This document shows, piece after piece, positions 48,401 to 60,479 of a DNA stretch of 64,000 bases. The notes under the pieces were generated by a model. It saw only the letters and a program-made list of their open reading frames with translations, ran no database searches and was not told the origin of the DNA. Every line of letters starts with the position of its first letter. Position 1 is the stretch's first letter. The translations under genes and the position numbers were made by a program. This DNA comes from Lunularia cruciata (lineage: Eukaryota > Streptophyta > Marchantiopsida > Lunulariales > Lunulariaceae). Where the stretch lies: positions 58,156,001 through 58,220,000 of the forward strand of contig OX419757.1 of assembly GCA_948567375.1 (NCBI GenBank), written 5' to 3'.

Positions 48401-49322
48401 CATTTGCCTGTTCTGTTTCTGGTCCCCTCAAGAAAACAGAAAAATCCAATACCTTCACTTTGGGATGTCCCACAAGCCCCAAGTAATTCGCACATGAAAG
48501 ATTCAACACATCTTTCCCATCAACGACTGCATGAGGACCTGCAGAACTGCGTCAAATTCAAAAGATGAACAGGTCTGTCAATACAAGTTTATGGTTTGAT
48601 TCTTAACCTGTGGTGTTGAATGATATAACCGGAACTAAGTGATAAATTGTACAATGGCTTTTATTTCATAAATTCAGTGCACCTGCAAGGCCGTTACCTT
48701 TCTAGAACTGGAACTTTAGCTTTCATGTCTTCCGATATGGGAGGGTGCAGAGGCTCGGGAGCCCATTCATCACACAGTTGGTCGATTTCCTGTCATGATC
48801 GAAATAGCTTATTAGCGAACAGAGTTGAACCTGCATAGCTCAAGCTCATAGAACACATCACACGACAAAATGCCGTCACACGGAGGGACTAATGAGCACT
48901 CATCCTCAAAATAGCTTACATTTCGTGTGAGGGGTTTCTTCTCAGGTTGATAACTTTTCTGCATAAGTAGAAAGACGATAGCTGCTATGAGGACAGCTTC
49001 TACCAGTAAATGCCCTGAAAAACCAATCCAGTACTGGTAAGCTATCACCATCAATCAAAGATCTTCTTAGAGGACAAAGCTCACGTGGCGGAGATGATCG
49101 TACAAATAAAAAGGTACAGCAACACACTTTAACGAGCAAATCTAGACAAGACGAAAATTCATATCATCCACGCGGAACCCCCATACCGAAGGCATCATCA
49201 GCCCTAAAATGATGTAAAACAGATCAGAGACACTCACCATCAATTTTGAATCCCAGAACAACAGCATCAGCGAATGGCTCGTCAAAGAAGGCCACCACCG
49301 AATCCACCAACCTGCTCGCCAT
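45427..49322 (-). CDS. LCB1: Serine palmitoyltransferase subunit 1 (long-chain base protein 1)
   Basis: LCB1 pairs with LCB2 in the ER membrane to condense serine with palmitoyl-CoA, the first step of sphingolipid synthesis. Twelve exons: 49322-49238, 49014-48920, 48789-48698, 48546-48453, 47950-47878, 47680-47548, 47396-47216, 46854-46714, 46507-46412, 46176-46035, 45902-45778, 45600-45427. All GT-AG, phases consistent, 476 residues (plant LCB1 is about 480). A membrane segment lies at about 33-48 ([14 protein letters not shown]). Then [140 protein letters not shown] and a C-terminus with KRSFLDKC and [10 protein letters not shown]. The PLP-binding Lys of the family is absent at MGHALG, as in known LCB1; the catalytic Lys is on LCB2. 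Appears intact. Confidence 0.96.
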
Positions 49323-50100
49323 TTTCCCCTCACTTCCTCAAACCTGCTCTTTCCTGAGCTGCCTACCTCTTCCTGACTCGATGCAATATTCCCGAGTTTC
49401 AAATATAGTCAAAATACAAGGACACACTCCCCTCTACTGCTCTACTTCACTGCAAATGTGGTCACTCGATTCTAATCCTCCAACACCGCATCTGGTAACC
49501 CGTGCTCGTCCTCTTTCTCCTGCCGGCATTGCGAGCTGCGCCTGCGCTCAATTCCCGTCTCTCTGTCGATTTCTTCATAGAGCCATCCATCTGCATTGGC
49601 GTCCCCTCTATTCGGCCATCTGCACAGAACACCACCGAGACAGGCAGGCAAAGCGAACCTGCAGACCGGGGTAAGGCCTCTCGCCTTCTGTCGCCGTCTT
49701 CCCGCAGTGTAACTCAGTACAGCTGACCCGAGCTTGCGAAATTCGCTTTACAGCAGAGCGGAGGTTTGCAACATTCATGCTCTGACTGATTGCGACTTGG
49801 GCTTTTGGTGCCCAATTGTCGCCATCGTACCCTATTGATGCTATGGTTCGTCGCGCTGTCTGGGATTGCGACGATCCAGAGTTGAGAGTATGTTGGCTAG
49901 TTTCCAGCGACGCTTTTGAAGAAGAAGTTGAGTATTCCTTCTCTCCGCGTTTCAGTGTCCATTCTCAGGATTGATTTTCGCCTTTATTTGCCCAATATTA
50001 TACACTTCAGTCCGGCAACCGTGGTGGCAGTTGCCAACCTTCCATGTTTATATTACTGTAGTTGGACGTGGTGACTCCTCTACCACAGTTCGATCGACTA

Positions 50101-50143
50101 TCGACACCAAAAGTTATGCATGGTGCATAACTTTTGATGCCGA
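50101..50143. repeat. Inverted repeat: about 20-bp arms with 3-base loop
   Basis: A perfect 13-bp core stem, CAAAAGTTATGCA / TGCATAACTTTTG, around loop TGG, extends outward to about 20 bp with two mismatches (TCGACAC / ATGCCGA). Possibly a folded mobile-element end or cruciform. Confidence 0.85.
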
Positions 50144-51110
50144 TGCATGATGTCTAACTACCTTGGTGGACCTAGAAAGGTGATACCATTTTACAATATA
50201 TGCATATATTGTAGTATTTTATATAGCGTTTCAAAATAAGGGCCTATGTTCATAATACTTGATTCAAATGTTTTTATGTGGTCTAGATTGCCATGGAATC
50301 ATTTTAGAAGTATACGTCTTCTGACAAAATAATACCTCTAAGATAAATTTTTATCAATTAGAACCTCTAAATTTAGTAAAATGTTTCTTAAAAATTACCT
50401 AAAAAATTGAGGTTGTTTTCTATCGAAAACTATGACAATCAATTAAAGATAATTTTATAATACAAATGACATCTTTATTGTCACTCATATATGGTTTCAT
50501 TTGGTTCACCACGTAGACAAGTACCCCAAAACTCATAATATCGGCTTCAGGTATTACCCTCAGCACTTGATGAAAATCTTGTTTTTTAATTTATATAAAA
50601 TGTTTTACATTTTTGTCAGGAAGGTCTTTTTTTCTCTTGCTTTTGAACAGAGCTACATTATTTGACAAACAAAATGAAACATTAGTACAAAAATTCTAGG
50701 ATATAAATTGCTGTCAAGAGGTGCAAGAATATCTATTGAAGGTAAAGTAACATCAACACGGAGCCAGTGGATATATGGCTTTTCTCAAACTGCTTTTACT
50801 TTTACTTTTCTAAATTTATCTGTAATAATTTTGTCATTTTATACTTTGAAATGATATATAATTTAATCTGAAATTGGCTTTAGTTAGCCCGTTGAAGCTA
50901 TAAAAAATTCAAATGAACAAAGCCATCAATAATATTTCAAACGGAATCAATTCTGATCCAAACAAATAGTACATTAGGTAGTTAGTAAACTACCAAGATA
51001 GATGAGATATCCGGACAGTTAAGATGAATACTTTAACAATCTCAGTTTTTGTATAAAAGGGATAGTTCTCAATGAGTTAACCAATTTTTCATATGAATGA
51101 TATAGGAGAA

Positions 51111-51169
51111 TGCGACCACATAGAACACAAGAAGGATGGGAAGACCCCATCAAGCCATACAAGGGGGAG
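51111..51169 (+). repeat. Dispersed short repeat, copy 4
   Basis: TGCGACCACATAGAACACAA, GAAGGATGGGAAGACCCCAT, CAAGCCATACAAGGGGGAG. It matches copy 2 closely and again ends in a purine tract. Confidence 0.85.
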
Positions 51170-52294
51170 ATAAAAGAGGTAGAATGGAGCTAGGTCCCAT
51201 TAGTATTTTATGAGAAAACTGCCGTACTGAATGAAATATCTGAATATTTATATTTATAATTAGATTTATTTATTTAAATATCTATCAATCTGAATGAAAT
51301 AGTAGGTTCAAGAACATGGTTTTTTAAATTATTTTTCTTTCTTTTCTCTTTCCTTTTTTCAAATTATTAAAATTTTAATTTATTATAGTTACTTTATATG
51401 TATATCACTATTTATGCTAGATATGCTAGATTATTTTAAATTTTATATACATAATACTCTATACTAAAATGTATCGATATGCAAGGTTTTAATTGAAATT
51501 GATAATAGTCTTATTCTTAGTTGCAAAATGAATCATCGCATATTTGCATTATAAAAAAAGTACATAGTTTATGTTTTGTCCTTAGACTTTTAAGTGACTA
51601 AAAAATGTTAAGTTTTCAAAATTAATCTAAAGGTTTTTGTCTTTGAATCTTTTTTCTTATACAACGTGAAAAGATAATTTAATTTTCAATTTTCAAGTTT
51701 ATTATTGGAATAAATAGAGCAAAGTTGTTCAATGAACTCTAACCAAACTCCAACATATTATGATTGTCTTTATACACCTTCACAAAAGTAATAATAAACT
51801 AAGAGCAAATGCATAGAAATTACAATGCATCAAATGATTTTAAATGACCTAGTGGCTAAATTTATCAAAAATAATAAAAATAATATTACTTATAGCTCAA
51901 AATTAATATATAACTCACTCAATTGATCAAACACCTTTCATATTATCATTTTAAATAAACTTAAAAATAATCAAGAATAAATAAATCCATGTATTATATT
52001 CTCACAACCCACTTTATTATGAGCAATCTTTTTTTGCTCTTTGTTGTTTTTCTTCATGTAAATAGTGTGTAGAAAACCGTGGAGAGAAATAGGAGAATGG
52101 AAGATTAAGGTGAAATATCACATTAAGACTCTTGAATGAGTGAAACTTTGAATGTTTAGCACAAACTTAAGCTTTGGTATTTATAGAGAAAATACAAGGC
52201 TCTTGAGAAACTTCTCAAAAAGCTTCCTGAAAGCCACTTTCTTAGAGTGCAAACCAAGTTAATCGAGAAGTTTCATTCTAGAAAACCACCTACT

Positions 52295-53038
52295 TGTAAT
52301 ACCAAGAGCTAGCCATATGATCTAGATGTGAAATTTGGTTTGGTAATATCTGGAATGATGTTATACATGATGTACAAAATCGATCAGATAGAAGTATCAC
52401 CAAAAGAGTACTTCTACTAATAGGGAAAAAACTGATAAACTTGAAAACCTTGAAACCAATAGCTAGACATATGATTTAAAGGTGAGAATTGGTTTGGTAA
52501 CATCTAGAAGGATGTTATACATGATGTACTAAATATATCAGAAAGAGGTATCACCAAAAGGGGACTTTTAGTAATAGAGTAGGAACCAAAATATACCTGA
52601 AATCTTTGAAGGCAGTTTTGGATGCCTAAACGGATAAATTAGGCCTCAAAATGTACAAATTCTCCTCCCCTAAATGCAAGAAAGGTTTTCCTTCCCTCCC
52701 CCCTGCTTTTTCTCATTGAGAGCTTTCCAATGGTACCTCACCCACATGATTTTGAGATTCTTATAAGAAGATCCCTAAAAGATTCCCTCTGGTCAAAGCT
52801 TGCTTGACCAACCAGATAGGACTAAGACCGACATATCACCCATCCAAGTAAGTAATCCAAGGGTGGACCTTGCTGACATATCACTTATCTATGTGCCTAA
52901 TCGTATGGTGGAGCTTCCTTGGAGGAGATCCTCGTTGTCTATATAATAAAGAGAAGGTGCTCCTTTGGGGCATCGGAGTTTGAGTGTGAAACTTGTGTTT
53001 GTGCAACTGTGTTTCCCTACTATCCTTGCAATATTACA
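52295..53038 (+). repeat. 5' LTR of element B
   Basis: A 744-base LTR beginning TGTAATACCAAGAGC and ending GCAATATTACA, with the duplicated U3 and a TATATAAT box at 52940-52947. The primer-binding site TGGTATCAGAGC follows at 53040-53051. Confidence 0.92.
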
Positions 53039-53618
53039 ATGGTATCAGAGCAGGTGTTTCAATTCAAGAGAGTGGATCATCCCTCTTGGAAGAACATGGG
53101 CTATTGAGGCTAAGTAATTTTGGAGTGAAAACCCGTAGAGAAATTGATAGGATAGGAGTGTTTTAGAAAGAAGATGGGATGGAAGCTCCTGGAGGATGAT
53201 TCTTGCACCCCATTTTCTGTTTCTAAATCTGTTTCACATCAAGGTCATGTACATTCAGCAAGAGTAAGTGAGAGTATACCTTGTTTACCATTTTGGAGTA
53301 GAGTTCATGGACATAATGATGAACTCACCAAACCTGGTGATTTTTTCCTATATTGGTTTACGATAGAGAGTGGGATTTGATAATCTACATTTTGTTGTGA
53401 TGGATTTGAATATCCTAGATCCTCTCCCTTTTAACACTCAAGTAGAAATTCCTAATGAATGACCAAAAGTGATGTTTATAGATTTAATGGTCAAGAATTT
53501 TGGTGAGGTGATAGCTTTTGAGGTCCCAATGGTAGTCCAAATAGTTTGTGCGCTCTCCATAGTGATGATATTAACTCTCTATATAAGTAGACAATAGCAA
53601 TTAAGTGTTGCATGAACT

Positions 53619-54660
53619 ATGGATCCGCAATTGTAGGAGCTGGTGCAACAAATTCAAGGGATGTTGAACGGATTTTGAGAGATTAAGATGACCATGGAGG
53701 CATTACAAAGTCAAGTGCAGACCCTCAGGAATAATCAAGCAATGCAAGAAGAAGAGTTGTCTCAAAACTGAGTACCTGCGATTGAAGTACTTGGAGAGGC
53801 ACCAGTGCCTACAAATCCAATCAATGATGAAGCCACATTGCTACTCCGGATGAAGAAGACATGCAACATCAAGCCTTACAAGGAGCAACATATGATGGGA
53901 GTAGTGGAGAACTAGATCTCAAGAATGAATCAATATTTCCTATTGTTTGCAACAGAGATCATCAAGCAAGCTATAGGCATGTTTGCATGTGGGTACTTGA
54001 CCGATAAAGCTCTCACATGGTATGATGCTTGGGAACAATCGACATTGGTAGAGAGAAAGGAGGTCACATGGACAACAATGCAAGAAGGATTGTTGAAGAA
54101 TTTCCAGTCAATGGATTCCGTGCAGATGGCCCGGATCCGACTATGGGGATTGAAACAAAAGAACATTGTACAAGAGTATGTGGAGGCATTTTTGGATCTA
54201 CAAGTTGCAATAACCAACATGAGTCCAGCAAAGGCTCTCGACAATTTCAAACGAGGATTGAAGGAGTGGATTCACCAAGAAGTCATGGTACAAAATCCTC
54301 ACACGGTATTTGAAGCCATTGCTTGTGCGCAAAGAATAGTAGGGGCATTGGGTGGAGGTGAAGGAGTAGTTCCACCTGAACATTATTGGGCAAAATGTCA
54401 CACATGGGTGGACCAATATCGATGGAATCGGGCAACCTTTAGTTTTGAAACCAAGGAGCACTACCGCTCCAAGGAGAGCGGAGGCGATAGAAGAACAAAG
54501 AGATGGAGCCTTATGAGGAGAAGGAACTCAAGGAGAACAACGCCGTTGTTACAATTGTGGTTGTATTGGGCATATATCTACCAATTGTTATGCTCGTCTC
54601 CCTAAAGGTCCTCGGCCTTCATATAGGTGATCTTTGAACAACATGGAGAGATGCACTAAA
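53619..54660 (+). pseudogene. gag: gag of element B (broken; capsid region mostly open)
   Basis: Begins MDPQL at 53619 with an early TAG. The best-preserved stretch, 53925-54605, reads FACGYLTDKALTWYDAWEQS, VTWTTMQEGLLKNFQSMDSV, QKNIVQEYVEAFLDLQVAIT, MSPAKALDNFKRGLKE and PHTVFEAIACAQRIVGALGG without a stop. After EHYWAKC a frameshift leads to the zinc knuckle at about 54548-54595, where CYNCGCIGHISTNC is readable in another frame. A decayed pre-gag frame occupies about 53177-53580 upstream (with TLQSQVQ-like coiled coil sequence at 53700). Confidence 0.85.
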
Positions 54661-54789
54661 GAATGGGAGGTAGAAATCACTTCGAGAAACAAAAATCACT
54701 AGTAAATGTACCTTGTGGCCTTACTAGCTCAATAAGGAAGCAAAAATACAAGGGAAGGACAAAGACCATCGCACAAAGGTCTCAAAAGG

Positions 54790-55809
54790 CAACCTCACAA
54801 TTGATAATCATGAATGGAGTCCTAGAAGGCAATATTGTGAGAGTATTACTAGATCCGAGAGCAACAAAGAATTTCTCTATTGCTCTCGGAGATTGTCTTC
54901 CTCTATTGCAATCCAATTGGGAATGGATCTAGAGAGAGATGAGAGCAAAGAAGTAGAGTTACCTAACGGGCAAACAGAGAGGATTGAATCATTACCTAGA
55001 CAGGTAACACTCTCTGTAGGAGAATTATCTTGAAGTAATTGAGTGGCAAGTGATACAATTAGCTTTTTATGATGCAATCTTAGGCATGCCATGGATGGAG
55101 TATTACAACCTTATGGTAGATTGGAGGAAGAAAGTAGTGAGAACCCATTAGTGGTCAATCATTGGGGTTAAAGAAAAATCACATAGGCAAGAATTGTCTC
55201 TCTATATCATAGGGACAATAGCTATCTATGAGACCAATATATGTTTCCTGGGTCTAATAAGAGAAGTCCAGAGTGCACAACTTGATGGACAAATTCTTGA
55301 GAAACTGAAGGATGTGGTCAATGAGTTTCAAGATGTCTTTCCCAATGATCTACCCTCAAGATTACCACCAAAAAGGAGAGTAGATCATAAAATTTAGACA
55401 CTCGCAGGGAAGACACCTCCTTGTAAGGCCTCATATCATCTATCACCTATCACCTCATGAGTTGGAGGAGTGTAAGACTCAAATTGAGGATATGTTGTAG
55501 AAAGGGTTCATCCAACCCAATGTATCACCATATGGAGCTCTTGTCTTGTTTGTGAAGCAGAAAGATGGTACAACGCGCATGTGCATTGACTATCGGAGTC
55601 TCAATCAGCAAATAATGAACAACAAATACCCCTTACCTTGCATGGATGACCTATTTGATCAACTCAATGGAGCAAGACACTTCACCAAACTGGACTTGTG
55701 GAGTGGTTACAATGAAATCCAAATTGTAGAGGAAGATGTGTACAAAATTGCCTTTCAAACCAGGTATGGCCACTTAGAGTATCTTGTGATGACTTTTGGC
55801 CTCACCAAT
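54790..55809 (+). pseudogene. pol: Partial pol of element B: protease and N-terminal RT
   Basis: Protease-like VRVLLDPRATKNF at about 54838 and the LPNGQTERIESLPRQVTLSV region follow gag. The linker [20 protein letters not shown] is at 55285-55345. RT begins at about 55440 with [39 protein letters not shown] and [17 protein letters not shown], then is cut at 55809, before the catalytic LDD motif. Confidence 0.88.
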
Positions 55810-56535
55810 TGTAATACTTTGAGGACAAGAAAGAGAAACAAAGATTTCACACTCAATCATCCGATGCTTCAAAGGAGCACCTTCTCTTTATTATATAGAC
55901 AAAGAGGATCTCCTCCAAGGAAGCTCCACCATAGGATTAGGCACACAGATAGGTAACATGTCAGCAAGCACTACCCTTGGATTACTTACTTGGATGGGTG
56001 ACATGTTGGTCTTGGTCCTATGTTGGTCAAACAAGCTTTGACCAAAAGGAATCTTTAAGGGAATCTTCTTGTAGGAATCTTAGAATCATGTGGATGAGGT
56101 ACCATTGGAAAGCTCTTGATGAGACAAAGTAGGGTGGAAGGAAGGCTAACCTTTCCTCTATTAGGGAGAAATCTACACATTTTCAAGGCCTAATTCATCC
56201 ATTTAGGCCTCCAAAATTACCTTCAAAGATTTCAGGCATATTTTGGTTCTTACTCTATGAGTAGAAGTCCCCTTTTGGTGATACCTCTCTTTGATCTGTT
56301 TAGTCCATCATATGTAACATCCTTCTGTTACCAAACCAATTCTCACCTTTAAATCATATGTCTAGCTATTGGTTTGAAGGTTTTTAAGTCTATTTTGGTT
56401 TTTGCCCTATTTGTAGAAGTACTCTTTTGGTAATACTTCTATCTGATCTATTTTGTACATTATGTATAACATTATTCTAGATTATACCAAACCAAATTTC
56501 ACATCTAGATCATATGGCTAGCTCTTGGTATTACA
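55810..56535 (-). repeat. Full LTR at the left end of element D
   Basis: Reverse-complement LTR of 726 bases, from TGTAATACTTTGAGGAC (the LTR's U5 end) to TTGGTATTACA. It retains the U3 duplication and TATA box (in reverse, ATTATATAG near 55889-55897). Confidence 0.9.
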
Positions 56536-56610
56536 AACCTCCCTCCTTTTAAGACGCAATGTTCTCATTGTGCAACTATTGCTCAAATGCTTGCACCAAC
56601 ACCAATGCAT
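56536..56610 (-). other. Stub of internal sequence between two LTR copies
   Basis: AACCTCCCTCCTTTTAAGAC and the following bases repeat the element's polypurine tract and the last codons of the chromodomain protein (compare 57162-57236). The match stops at CCAATGCATG, where it joins LTR sequence at GGATTACTTAC. Confidence 0.85.
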
Positions 56611-57161
56611 GGATTACTTACTTGGATGGGTGACATGTCGATCATGGTCCTATCTGGTCGGTCAAACAAGCTTTGACCGGAGGGAATCTTTTAGGGAATC
56701 TTCTTGTAGGAATCTCAGAATCACGTGGGTGAGGTACCATTGGAAAGCTCTCAATGAGACAAAGCAGGGAGGAGGGAAGGCCAGCCTATCCTCTGTTGGG
56801 GGGGGGGATCTGCACATTTTTGAGCCTAATTCATCCGTTTAGGCCTCCAAAATTGCCTTCAAAGATCAGGCATATTTTGATTCCAACTCTTTTAGTAGAA
56901 GTCCACTCTTTATGATCTATTTAGTCCATCATGTGTAACATCCTTCCAGATGTTACCAACCAAATTCTCACCTTCAAATCATATGTCTAGCTATTGGTTC
57001 TAAGGTTTTCAAATCTATTTTGGTTTTTTGCACTATTAGTAGAAGTACCCTTTTGGTGATACTTCTATCTGATCTATTTTGACCATCATGTATAACATCA
57101 TTCCAGATGTTACCAAACCAAATTTCACATCTAGATCATATGGCTAGCTCTTGGTATTACA
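56611..57161 (-). repeat. Partial LTR (U3 side) of element D
   Basis: Starts in mid-LTR at GGATTACTTACTTGGATGGG and runs to TTGGTATTACA. The promoter-proximal duplication, TATA box, R and U5 are missing. It directly abuts the complete internal region's polypurine tract (57162-57176). Confidence 0.88.
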
Positions 57162-60100
57162 AACCTCCCTCCTTTTAAGACGCAATATCCTTATTGTGCA
57201 ATTGTTGCTCAAATGCTTGCACCAACACCGGTGCATGTGTCAAATTGGCAGCGGGTTCCCAAGTTGCTTCATAGAGGGGGTAACCTTTCCATTGGACAAG
57301 ATAATCCACCCGTGGATGATGAGTACCACACATGCATTTTTGGAGAATACGCTCCACTTCATATTCCTCGTTGCCATCAATGAGTGTCGGACAAGGTCAA
57401 ATGTCTTGTGTGGAATGACCCAAGCCTGATTGGGGAGCATATCTGCATAGTAGGGAAACATGGAACACTGGATGGATCTTCATGTGTAGTGGTAGCTCAA
57501 GGTGATAGGCCATAGTGCCAACTCGACGGAGAATTGAGAAAGGCTTAATAAAACGAGGTTTGAGCTTACGAGGCCCCACTAATGTGAAGTTGGTTGTTGA
57601 TAGCCACACCTGATCCCCAACATTGAACTCCATGTGCCTACGGTGTGCATCAGCATACTGCTTCTGGCAATTTTGTGCAATCTGTAATTTGTGCCTAGCG
57701 TTCTCCACCCCTTGTTGGATACTAGAAACAAATGTGTTGACTGCATCGACCTTGGTAGCCACCGGACGGATCTTCATCAAGCTAGAAGGTTTGAAGGGAT
57801 GCTCACCATACATGAGGAAGAACGGAGTGACCTAGGTGGATGCATTCACTGAATTGTTGTATGCAAATTCCACCAACGAGAGTAAGGTGTCTCACCTCTC
57901 TTGCTCTTCTAAGGTGAAGCTGCTTAACATGTCTTCAATAGTGCGATTAGCCCGCTTGGTTTGTCCATCTGTTTGTGGGTGGTAAGCTGTGGAGATGGTC
58001 AACTTGGTGTTGAAGGAACCAAAGAGGGTGCTCCAAAACAAACTGGTGAATTGAGTATCCCTATCGGTGATGAGTACTCAAGACAAGCTATGGTGAGAGA
58101 AGACTGCATCTAAGTATAATTGAGCAAGTTGTGGAGCGGTCATCTCCTTGGTGGTAGGGCGTACATGAATCATTTTGCTGAGCCGGTCCACAAAGACCAC
58201 GATGGAGTCAAATCTTGATGGGGTCTTGGGTAATTCACAGATGAGATCCATACACACCTATTCCCAACGTTGTGTAGGAGTGGGGAGAGGTTGCAGGAGC
58301 CTTGCAGGAGCTTGATTAGAAGCTTATCCAACGTCTTGTCCACTCCAACATGACTTGCAATGGCTGAATCATGACATTCCGCTAGAATAGTGGTGCGCAA
58401 TTCTGGGACATTTGGAATCCATAATCTGCCATCACGAAAGGTGAGTCCTTGGGTACTGGTGACGCCTTTGGATGATTGCCCTTCTACAATATGTGGATCA
58501 GTTTTTGTAGCCGCCAGAATCTCTAGCCAGAATTTAGGGTTAATCTAAACCTCTACCACCAAATTGTTTGCCATTGGCATGCGGGTGAATGCATTTGCAA
58601 GTTGCTTCTTACCTTCAACGTAGGTGATTGTCATGTTGAAGTGTTGTTGCCACTCTGCCCATCGAATCTGGCAACGAGATAGATCCTTCTACGTCTTGAG
58701 GTAGACTAGAGGTTTGTGGTCTGTCTCTACCACAAATGCCTTCTCACCCAAATAGTGCTTCCAATGCTTGGTTGCCAGGACGATGGCCAACTCTTCTCGT
58801 TCTGTGGTGTGGTGGTTGCACTATGCCGGTAATAACTTTCAAGAAATATGCAATGGGATGCCATCCATCATGCCACTCTTGTTGTAGGACTGCTCCAATT
58901 GCTATGCCTGATGCATTTGTAGCCAACTTGATTGGACGTTTTGGGTCATACCACTTCAAGATTGGTGCATGTAGCAAGGCGGCTTTCAATTCTTGAAAGG
59001 CCAACTCTTGTGCGGTTCCCCATGTCCACTTCTTCCCCTTGCCAAGCAATGTTGTTAAAGGCTGTGCAACCTTGGAGAAGTCCTTGACAAATTGACAATA
59101 GAATCTCATCAAACCCAAGAAGCTCTTGAGTTGAGTCTGATCTTCTGGGGCACTCCACTTTTGAATGACCTCTATTTTATCTATCAATACTTGAATACCC
59201 TCTGCACTTACTCTATGCCCCAAGTAGTCTACTTTAGACTTGCCAAACTCACACTTTGAGATTTTAGCATACAATCAATTTTGTCTTAGAATCTGGAGGA
59301 CTTCTTGTAGATGCTGTTTGTGTTCCATCATCGTGCTATTGTATACTAAGATGTCATCCAAGAAGACAATGACAGACTTATCTAAATATGGACAAAATAT
59401 GTCATTTATTAGACTCATGAAAGTGGTAGGTGCGTTGGTGAGACCAAAAGGCATCACGAGATACTCAAAGTGGCCATACCTGGTTTGAAAGGCAGTCTTG
59501 TACACATCCTCCTCTGCAATTCGGATTTGATTGTAACCGCTCCGCAAATCTAGTTTGGTGAAGTGTCTTGTTCCATTGAGTTGATTGAATAGATCATCCA
59601 TGCGAGGTAAGGGGTATTTGTTCTTCACTGTTTGCTGATTGAGACCATGATAGTCAATGCACATGCACATTGTACCATCTTTCTTCTTCACAAACAAGAC
59701 TGGAGCCCCATATGGTGATACGTTGGGTTGGATGAACCCTCTTTGCAGCATATCCTCAATTTGATTCTTGCACTCCTGTAACTCATGAGATGATGGGCAA
59801 TATGGGGCCTTACAAGGTGGTGTCTTCCTTGGGAGTGTCTCAATTTTATGATCTACTCTCCTTTTTGGTGGTAATATTGAGGGTAGATCATCAAGAAAGA
59901 CATCTTGAAACTCATTTACAACATCCTTCAATTTCTCAAGAATTTTTCTCTCGAGTTGTGCACTCTGGACTTCTCTTACTAGACCCATGAAACACCTATC
60001 AATCTTACAGATAGCTATTGTCCCTATGACATAAAGTCGCAATTCTTGCCTATATGATTTTTCTTTAACCCCAATGATCGACCATTGGTGGTTCTCACTA

Positions 60101-60470
60101 CTTTCTTCCTCCAATCTACCATAGGGTTGTAATGCTCCATCCATGGCATACCTAAGATTGCATCATAATGAGCTAATTGTATCACTTGCCACTCAATTGC
60201 TTCTTGATATTTTCCTACAAAGAGTGTGACCTGCCTGGGTAATGATTCAATCCTTTGTGTTTGTCCATTAGATAACTCTACTTCTTCACTCTCATCTCTC
60301 TCTAGATCCATTCCCAATCTTATTGCAATAGAGCAAGACAGTAAATTCTCTATGGCTCCCGGATCTATTAACACTCTCATTGGATTGCCTTCTAGGACCC
60401 CATTCACTACAATCAATTGTGAGGTTGCCTTTTGGTACCTTTGTGCACTCATCTTCTTCCTTCCCTTGCT
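57162..60470 (-). pseudogene. pol: pol of element D: protease, RT, RNase H, integrase, chromodomain (broken)
   Basis: Read from right to left. Protease: about 60452-60024, with MRVLIDPGAIENLLS. RT: an open stretch 60144-59275 with [42 protein letters not shown] and [12 protein letters not shown]. RNase H: 59274-58744, with FLGLMRFYCQFVKDFSKVAQ and LATNASGIAIGAV, again Asn in place of the usual catalytic Asp. Integrase: about 58440-57840. Its zinc-finger part has lost about 100 bases (HVGVDKTLD jumps to the KASNQ region near 58325). Catalytic motifs follow in several frames. A connecting domain MYGEHPFKPSSLMKI at 57813 leads to HLELPLHMKIHPVFHVSLL. Chromodomain: YLVQWKGYPLYEATWEP at about 57240-57310, stop at 57175. 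This is the best-preserved RT in the window, but pol as a whole is interrupted. Confidence 0.9.
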
Positions 60471-60479
60471 TTTTTGCTT

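Larger units (their letters stand above)
49323..52294. other. LCB1 promoter side and AT-rich intergenic DNA
   Basis: The first 400-500 bases are GC-richer and pyrimidine-rich and should carry the LCB1 5' UTR and promoter. From about 50150 the DNA is very AT-rich with no supported gene. It holds one inverted repeat and one copy of the dispersed short repeat, listed separately. Confidence 0.5.
52295..55809 (+). mobile_element. Element B: truncated chromovirus (LTR to RT)
   Basis: Same family as element A. It has a 5' LTR, primer-binding site, decayed pre-gag frame, gag, protease and the first part of RT, and then stops at 55809 in the RT sequence (TTTGGCCTCACCAAT) where the minus-strand element D begins. 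RNase H, integrase, chromodomain and 3' LTR are not present on the plus strand within the window. Confidence 0.92.

Noticed and set aside
48059-48509. Frames in and opposite LCB1 introns and exons
   Set aside because: They are shadows of the spliced LCB1 gene; the in-frame part is exon 4 read through into intron 4.
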